From Desulfosporosinus sp. UBA4726 (lineage in GTDB: Bacteria > Bacillota > Desulfitobacteriia > Desulfitobacteriales > Desulfitobacteriaceae): a stretch of 11,029 nt of DNA. Of the stretch, positions 6,614 to 11,029 are shown piece after piece (position 1 is the first letter of the stretch; each line of letters opens with the position of its first letter). The notes below the pieces were generated by a model, which worked only from the letters and a program-made list of their open reading frames with translations, ran no database searches and was not told the origin of the DNA. The stretch covers positions 1 to 11,029 of the forward strand of contig DHJG01000064.1 of the NCBI GenBank assembly GCA_002404215.1, read 5' to 3'. The translations under genes were made by a program, and so were the position numbers.

Positions 6614-8945
6614 AAATTATAGGCGGCTAGCATTTCGAACTGCTAATGCCGTCTTTCTTATAGTTTGCCTTGCTTATTTTACGGTTCTGGTCAATCACGC
6701 GTATGTAGGCCTTAGCATTGAAAAAAGAGAAGGAAACTGGAACGTTTGTTTTAGTGATCCCCATGGTGAGGGTTATCGATTAGGAATTCATATCGGGGAT
6801 ATAGTTTTAAAAATTAATAACGAGGACCCAGGAACTTATCCTTCTTCTGAAAAGTGGGGTGACGCGGAAGGAGCCTCTACGATTACCGTAAAAAGTTATG
6901 GAGCGCCGGTTAGAGTTGTCCGCATAGCTAAACCGCTTTTAACCTATACATTACTAAGTGAACTCCCAATGGCGGCTCTAGGATTTATCTTTTGGTTAGT
7001 AGGTCTTGTTACAATTTTTAAGCGGCCTTTCCTTGTACAAGCTCGAGCTATGTTCTGGCTAAATTGGCTCGTCGCTTTAGTTATAATTTTAGCTCCAGCC
7101 TCAAGCCGTGGATTGATATTGGCGAGAGAATTAGAAGTAATTGGCTTCTCTGTCGTACCAGTTCTATTAGTGAATTTTGTTTCTGTTTTGACAAATACAC
7201 GTAATAGATTAAATCAACTTATAATTTGGACCTTATGCCTAATTTCTGTATTTTTATTTACGATCCTAATTTCCAAAGAGTTAGGAGCAGTTTTTGCGGT
7301 TGGCGAAATGAGAAAATTAGCGCTAGCCAATGGGCTGATCGGTACCGTTACAGTTTTATGGAATCTAGTTAGGCTCATAAAATTACCTACTGATAAACCC
7401 GCGAAAAACCAGGCAACTATTGTGCTTGCGGGCCTTGCGATGGGATTGTTGCCTTTTATTATACTTACTGCAGTTCCAATCCTTCTAGATGTTGACCTTA
7501 TCGTTAATCCTAAGGTTAGTGCTCTCTTTATCGCGATTTTTCCAATTATCCTTAGTTATGTTGTAGTAAATAAGAGCTTGCCAGATGGCCGAAAGTTCCT
7601 CGAGTTAATCATTACTTCTTTAGTTTCAGGCATTCTAACAAGCTGCCTTTTCACTGGTTGTTTATTTCTTACAGGGGAGATTGAAAAGTTCAATGTTGAG
7701 ACGTTTCTTTTGTTGTTCTCATTAACCATAATGGCGCTGGTGATATTTAACCTTTTTAAAGCGATATGGCATTATGCAATTGATAAGATTCTTGGTACAC
7801 AGGAAAATTATAGAATCGAAAAAATAGTTGTTGGAATAAACGGAAATTCGTCCTCTTTGAATGAAGTTTTAATAGTAGAAGAGTTAGTGAACCAACTTGG
7901 GCTTGAAGGTGCCTTTGTTATAACAGAGGATCTGAACGGTCAGTATACAAAAAGTGCAGTAGGACGATACTTTGGAAATACAACCGAACAAGCAGTCATG
8001 GAAGATTATTATAAAATAGCTAAAAGTACAAGACATTCCATCGAAACTTTTTCTAGTGATTTTCCTGTGGAGATGTATATACCTTTCGTTTCTGAGGATT
8101 TTACATGCGGAATGTTCCTGGGCCATCGTCATTCCTATATCAGATTTCAATCAAATGAAGTAATGTTATTAACCACGGTGTGCTATCAAATAGGTCAACG
8201 TCTCAAAGCGATCCGTGTTATAAAGCAATTGTCAAGGGAAATGAACGTAATGGAGAAAAAGTCTCGAGAATCACAACGAAGAAGCCAGGGGCTGGAAGTA
8301 TTCAATCGCTTATTGTTTAGTAACCTTGAGGAAGAAAAGAAAGTTTTAGCGCGGGAAATACATGACGGATCATTACAGATAGGCTTGGATTTAAATCGGA
8401 GGATGAAGGAATTAATTGCGAATATTTCGACTGAGAATAATAGTTTTCAAACTGTCTCAGTAATGCAGGATATGGTAGAGGATTTGAATTACGAACTTCG
8501 TTCAATTTGTAGCAATTTACGTCCATCCTCTCTAAGGGATTTGGGTCTTATTCCTGCAGTCGAGGTCTTGTTTCAGCAAATAATGCAAAAAGAGCTTTTG
8601 GTAATATTTCTAGAAGTAATAGGAATGACTAGAGAACATCGGTTTAAAGAGGATATCGAAGTGGTAGCGTTTCGCTTTTTGCAAGAAGGAATTAATAACG
8701 TTCTGAAGCACTCAGGTTCGACCAGAGCGAATGTCAGGATTAACCTGGAAGATGAGAGAATGGAAATGATCATTAATGATTCCGGTAAAGGGTTTGACCC
8801 CCAGAAGATTGCCGATTGGTCGCTAGTGGGTAATCATTTCGGGATCATTGGAATGAAAGAAAGAATTGAGAGCTTAGGTGGGAATTTAGATATCACTTCA
8901 AATATTGGTCATGGGGTAACGCTTAGGGCTTCTATCCCGATTTAA
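6603..8945 (+). CDS. comP: ComP-like membrane sensor histidine kinase with extracytoplasmic PDZ-like domain
   Basis: The 780-residue protein is close in length to B. subtilis ComP (about 770) and shares its plan. Membrane segment 1 (about 14-36) is followed by an outside PDZ-like domain (about 40-110, with GYRLGIHIGDIVLKINN). About nine more membrane segments lie between 122 and 388. A GAF-like cytoplasmic linker spans about 400-540, then a coiled coil at about 540-580. The HisKA_3 dimerisation domain has the phosphoacceptor in AREIHDGSLQ (His587). The ATPase domain has N-box QEGINNVLKHS (694-704), G1 DSGKGFD (726-732) and G2 GNHFGIIGM (743-751). All catalytic residues appear intact. It probably senses the modified ComX peptide and phosphorylates the adjacent regulator. 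The TTG start overlaps the comQ end by 11 nt and has only a weak ribosome site, suggesting translational coupling. Confidence 0.9.
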   Translation: MLDKNYRRLAFRTANAVFLIVCLAYFTVLVNHAYVGLSIEKREGNWNVCFSDPHGEGYRLGIHIGDIVLKINNEDPGTYPSSEKWGDAEGASTITVKSYGAPVRVVRIAKPLLTYTLLSELPMAALGFIFWLVGLVTIFKRPFLVQARAMFWLNWLVALVIILAPASSRGLILARELEVIGFSVVPVLLVNFVSVLTNTRNRLNQLIIWTLCLISVFLFTILISKELGAVFAVGEMRKLALANGLIGTVTVLWNLVRLIKLPTDKPAKNQATIVLAGLAMGLLPFIILTAVPILLDVDLIVNPKVSALFIAIFPIILSYVVVNKSLPDGRKFLELIITSLVSGILTSCLFTGCLFLTGEIEKFNVETFLLLFSLTIMALVIFNLFKAIWHYAIDKILGTQENYRIEKIVVGINGNSSSLNEVLIVEELVNQLGLEGAFVITEDLNGQYTKSAVGRYFGNTTEQAVMEDYYKIAKSTRHSIETFSSDFPVEMYIPFVSEDFTCGMFLGHRHSYIRFQSNEVMLLTTVCYQIGQRLKAIRVIKQLSREMNVMEKKSRESQRRSQGLEVFNRLLFSNLEEEKKVLAREIHDGSLQIGLDLNRRMKELIANISTENNSFQTVSVMQDMVEDLNYELRSICSNLRPSSLRDLGLIPAVEVLFQQIMQKELLVIFLEVIGMTREHRFKEDIEVVAFRFLQEGINNVLKHSGSTRANVRINLEDERMEMIINDSGKGFDPQKIADWSLVGNHFGIIGMKERIESLGGNLDITSNIGHGVTLRASIPI

Positions 8946-9032
8946 AGTTTAATTAAAGTGTAATGTTTAGGAGAGGTTACGGTGTATTTATCAGGTAGAC
9001 ATAGGGATGCTAGTGTAGTAGGAGGAAATATA

Positions 9033-9719
9033 ATGATTTCTAGTTCGGAGAAAACTATAAGAGTGGTTGTAGTGGATGACCATACACTCTTTGCGGAATG
9101 TACTGTATCAATGCTATCTTCTGAGCCCTATATTACTGTCGTGGGAATGGCTAATAGTGGAAGTGATTGTTTAACAATAGTGAAGAAGGAATCACCGGAC
9201 GTGGTATTACTTGATATTAATCTTCCTGATTTCTGCGGAACTGATTTGATAGAGAAAATTAAAGAGCTAGCTTCAAATGTCAGAATTATTATGCTTACTG
9301 GACAAAGCCCCGAAGAGTATGTTTATGCCTCCTTAGATAAAGGTGCCCATGGCTTTCTTCTCAAAGACTGCTCCAAAACGGAAATGACTGCGGCAATATT
9401 ACAGGCCTCTAGTGGCAAGTACTATTTTTCCCAAAATATGGCCCCGTATTTAAGATCTGCAATTGTTGGTGAGGAGAATAATAAGAATATTATTGAGCCC
9501 GAGCCCGAAAAAAACTATGGTACATTATTTACTCCAAAGGAAATAGAAATCATAGAATTGATTTCCAAGGGCTTGCGCAATAGAGAAATATCTATTTCAT
9601 TAGGCATTAAAAATCGCACTGTGGATTTCCATGTTAGCAATATACTGTCAAAATTAGGCGTTAGATCCCGGTTAGAGGCGGTGTTGATTTATACAAAAGA
9701 TAAAGTGGAAAGTGCTTAG
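9033..9719 (+). CDS. comA: ComA-like response regulator (REC + LuxR-type HTH)
   Basis: This is a 228-residue NarL/FixJ-type regulator. The receiver domain (about 8-125) has the acidic pair Asp15-Asp16, phosphoacceptor Asp61 (VVLLDINLP), Thr89 and Lys111. A linker rich in Glu and Pro (about 146-160) leads to a LuxR-type helix-turn-helix (about 165-226: LFTPKEIEIIELISKGLRNREIS...VDFHVSNILSKLGVRSR). Phosphorylation by the neighbouring kinase should promote dimerisation and DNA binding, as for B. subtilis ComA (214 residues). ATG 9033 is preferred: AGGAGG lies 7 nt upstream, and the receiver domain then begins a few residues in. An in-frame GTG at 8982 also has a good site (AGGAGAGG, 8969-8976) and would add 17 residues. 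The gene closes the cassette and is followed by a strong terminator. Its target genes cannot be read from the sequence. Confidence 0.9.
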   Translation: MISSSEKTIRVVVVDDHTLFAECTVSMLSSEPYITVVGMANSGSDCLTIVKKESPDVVLLDINLPDFCGTDLIEKIKELASNVRIIMLTGQSPEEYVYASLDKGAHGFLLKDCSKTEMTAAILQASSGKYYFSQNMAPYLRSAIVGEENNKNIIEPEPEKNYGTLFTPKEIEIIELISKGLRNREISISLGIKNRTVDFHVSNILSKLGVRSRLEAVLIYTKDKVESA

Positions 9720-9754
9720 ATTTGTAAAGAGAGAGCGCGCTTACTATTATATAA

Positions 9755-9807
9755 AAAAGGAATGGAAAAGAGTCACACATCATGTGTGGCTCTTTTCCAT
9801 TCCTTTT
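9755..9807. terminator. Long-stem intrinsic terminator after comA, possibly bidirectional
   Basis: Arms 9755-9780 and 9782-9807 pair over 26 positions, with one G-U wobble and a central unpaired base. The stem starts AAAAGGAATGG and ends CCATTCCTTTT, so A- and T-rich ends on both sides allow termination on either strand. The T-run is only four bases long. It separates the quorum-sensing cassette from promoter B and the capD-like gene. Confidence 0.85.
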
Positions 9808-9844
9808 ATCAATTATGAATTTACCTGTAGGAAATACCTAAAAA

Positions 9845-9916
9845 TTATATTTATTTATCCTGTAGTTTACACAGATGTACAAATATTGGAAGCGTCTTAT
9901 AATAAGTCAGGATATA
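9845..9916 (+). promoter_or_regulatory. Promoter module B (near copy of promoter A)
   Basis: TATAAT at 9898-9903, with TGTACA at 9876-9881 and the same 16-nt spacing as module A. CCTGTAGTTTA is at 9859-9869, and another CCTGTA lies at 9824-9829. About 62 of 72 positions match 636-707 with no gap. It should start transcription near 9910 toward the capD-like gene. Confidence 0.65.
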
Positions 9917-10097
9917 GGGTAATAGGCATACATTTACGCTAATTACCCACGAAGGTATTGGAGAATCAAATTGAAATCCTAGATATTACGGGGAAATATG
10001 TAGCCGTCGTTTTCGGTGAAAGGGAAGTTGCACGAAGCAGAAAGTATTGACTAAGGAGGCTAGAACTGAATTTAAATTGTGAAGGAAGGTCGCGTAA
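9910..10097 (+). promoter_or_regulatory. ~190-nt 5' leader of the capD-like gene with stem-loop at its start
   Basis: A stem pairs GGGTAATAG (9917-9925) with CTAATTACCC (9939-9948), with one bulged base, at the very 5' end of the predicted transcript. The rest holds no ORF with a convincing start. Such leaders on long polysaccharide operons sometimes carry antitermination elements (known for B. subtilis eps EAR and LoaP-dependent operons). I could not match this one to either. Confidence 0.35.
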
Positions 10098-11029
10098 ATG
10101 AAACTTAACCAAAAATCCTTAGCTTTAATGTTAATCGATTCAGTCCTTGTTAACCTAGCCGCGTTTGGGAGTTTTTACCTCCGCTTTGAAGGAAATATTC
10201 CTCAGGAATATTTCCAAACATATTATCATACAGCTTGGGCTGGAACGCTCATCTATCTATTCGTCTTTTTAGTATTTGGTTTGTATAATCGGCTTTGGCA
10301 GTATGCCAGTATCAACGAGCTCATCTCTATTATTTTTGCAGTTACAGTTGGAACAAGTAGCGTAGTACTCGTTATCTATTTCTTAGCCCCAATGCGCTTT
10401 CCTAACACAGTAGCGGTGTTATTATGGCTGATCACTACGTTCTTAATCGGTGGGTCTCGCTTTATAGGACGAATTTTACAAGATACAGTTTTCAGTATTC
10501 AACTTCCGGGAATACCTAAGAGGGTGCTTGTTCTAGGCGCTGGAGATGCAGGGGCTTTAGCTGTTCGAGAGCTTAAAAATAGCAATTATAAAGAAGGCTA
10601 CCCTATTGGTATCATTGATGACGCTCCACAAAAGCAGAAACTCAGGTTAATGGGGATTCCTGTGCTGGGAACAAGGAAGGATATCACGCGAGTTGTTAAA
10701 GCTAACAATGTCGAAGAAATCATTATCGCAATGCCTTCCGCTCAGGGGGATGTCATTCGGGATATGACTGAACTTAGTAAAAAAAGTGGGGCTGTCGTTA
10801 AGATTATGCCTGGTATTTATAACTTTTTCAGCGGGCAGGTCGACACGCTGAAAATTAGGCAAGTGGAAATTGAGGATTTATTGGGAAGAGATCAGGTGAA
10901 TCTCGATATTGAGGAAGTAGCGAGCTATCTTGCAGGAGAGACCGTTTTAGTTACAGGAGCTGGAGGGTCAATAGGCTCAGAACTTTGCCGGCAAATTTGT
11001 AGATTTAACCCAGAAAAGCTCATTCTTGT
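10098..11029 (+). CDS. CapD/EpsC-type membrane nucleotide-sugar dehydratase/epimerase, 5' part
   Basis: The frame is open from ATG 10098 (GGAAGG at 10084-10089) to the window edge, giving 310 codons of a protein usually about 600 residues long. The N-terminal third has about four membrane segments. Next come a first nucleotide-binding fold (VLVLGAGDAGALAVREL) and the IRQVEIEDLLGRDQVNLD linker. The start of the catalytic short-chain dehydrogenase fold follows, with the TGAGGSIGSEL glycine motif. This order is typical of CapD, EpsC and PglF proteins, which act on UDP-GlcNAc-type sugars (4,6-dehydratase activity) to make building blocks for capsule, exopolysaccharide or glycosylation. As the first gene after promoter B it probably opens a polysaccharide operon that continues outside the window. 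The exact sugar product cannot be told from this part. Confidence 0.9.
   Translation, partial: MKLNQKSLALMLIDSVLVNLAAFGSFYLRFEGNIPQEYFQTYYHTAWAGTLIYLFVFLVFGLYNRLWQYASINELISIIFAVTVGTSSVVLVIYFLAPMRFPNTVAVLLWLITTFLIGGSRFIGRILQDTVFSIQLPGIPKRVLVLGAGDAGALAVRELKNSNYKEGYPIGIIDDAPQKQKLRLMGIPVLGTRKDITRVVKANNVEEIIIAMPSAQGDVIRDMTELSKKSGAVVKIMPGIYNFFSGQVDTLKIRQVEIEDLLGRDQVNLDIEEVASYLAGETVLVTGAGGSIGSELCRQICRFNPEKLIL

Noticed and set aside
9712..9942. 76-residue ORF beginning GTG at 9712, overlapping the comA end
   Set aside because: It runs through the 26-bp terminator and the promoter B module, has no ribosome site of its own and has low-complexity composition; it is not a believable gene.

Overview
All recognisable genes lie on the + strand. 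The DNA looks like a low-to-mid G+C Gram-positive (Firmicutes) chromosome: strong AGGAGG-type ribosome binding sites, use of TTG starts, cell-wall-binding repeat 2 proteins, a CpsC/CpsD-type (BY-kinase) polysaccharide module and a ComP/ComA-type signalling pair. The protein mix suggests a clostridial lineage such as Desulfosporosinus/Desulfitobacterium rather than Bacillus, but that assignment is inference.

Layout. Bases 1-946 hold no convincing gene. They contain a mosaic of decayed 5S rRNA-like pieces and three copies of a ~55-nt repeat (61-347), a perfect 21-bp palindrome (520-566), a promoter (636-707) and a ~245-nt leader. Two secreted proteins follow: one with a bacterial Ig-like C-terminus (947-2059), and one with three cell-wall-binding repeats (2234-3640), with a clear terminator between them. 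Next comes a capsule/exopolysaccharide chain-length regulator plus tyrosine kinase pair (3806-5226).

The centre of interest is 5418-9719: a four-gene cassette that reads as a ComQXPA-type isoprenylated-peptide quorum-sensing system. It encodes a small peptide precursor ending in Tyr-Trp-Phe (comX-like), a polyprenyl-synthase-like modifying enzyme (comQ-like), a multi-pass PDZ-containing histidine kinase (comP-like) and a LuxR/NarL-type response regulator (comA-like). The order is X-Q-P-A, unlike the Q-X-P-A order of Bacillus subtilis. The cassette ends at a 26-bp-stem terminator (9755-9807).

Immediately after it, a near copy of the first promoter (9845-9916; about 62 of 72 positions identical by hand alignment) drives a long leader and a polysaccharide sugar-nucleotide dehydratase/epimerase gene (10098 onward, cut by the window edge). 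The cassette therefore sits inside an exopolysaccharide/cell-surface locus. The simplest working model is a density-sensing system that controls surface polysaccharide or matrix genes, but no binding site for the response regulator could be proven by eye.
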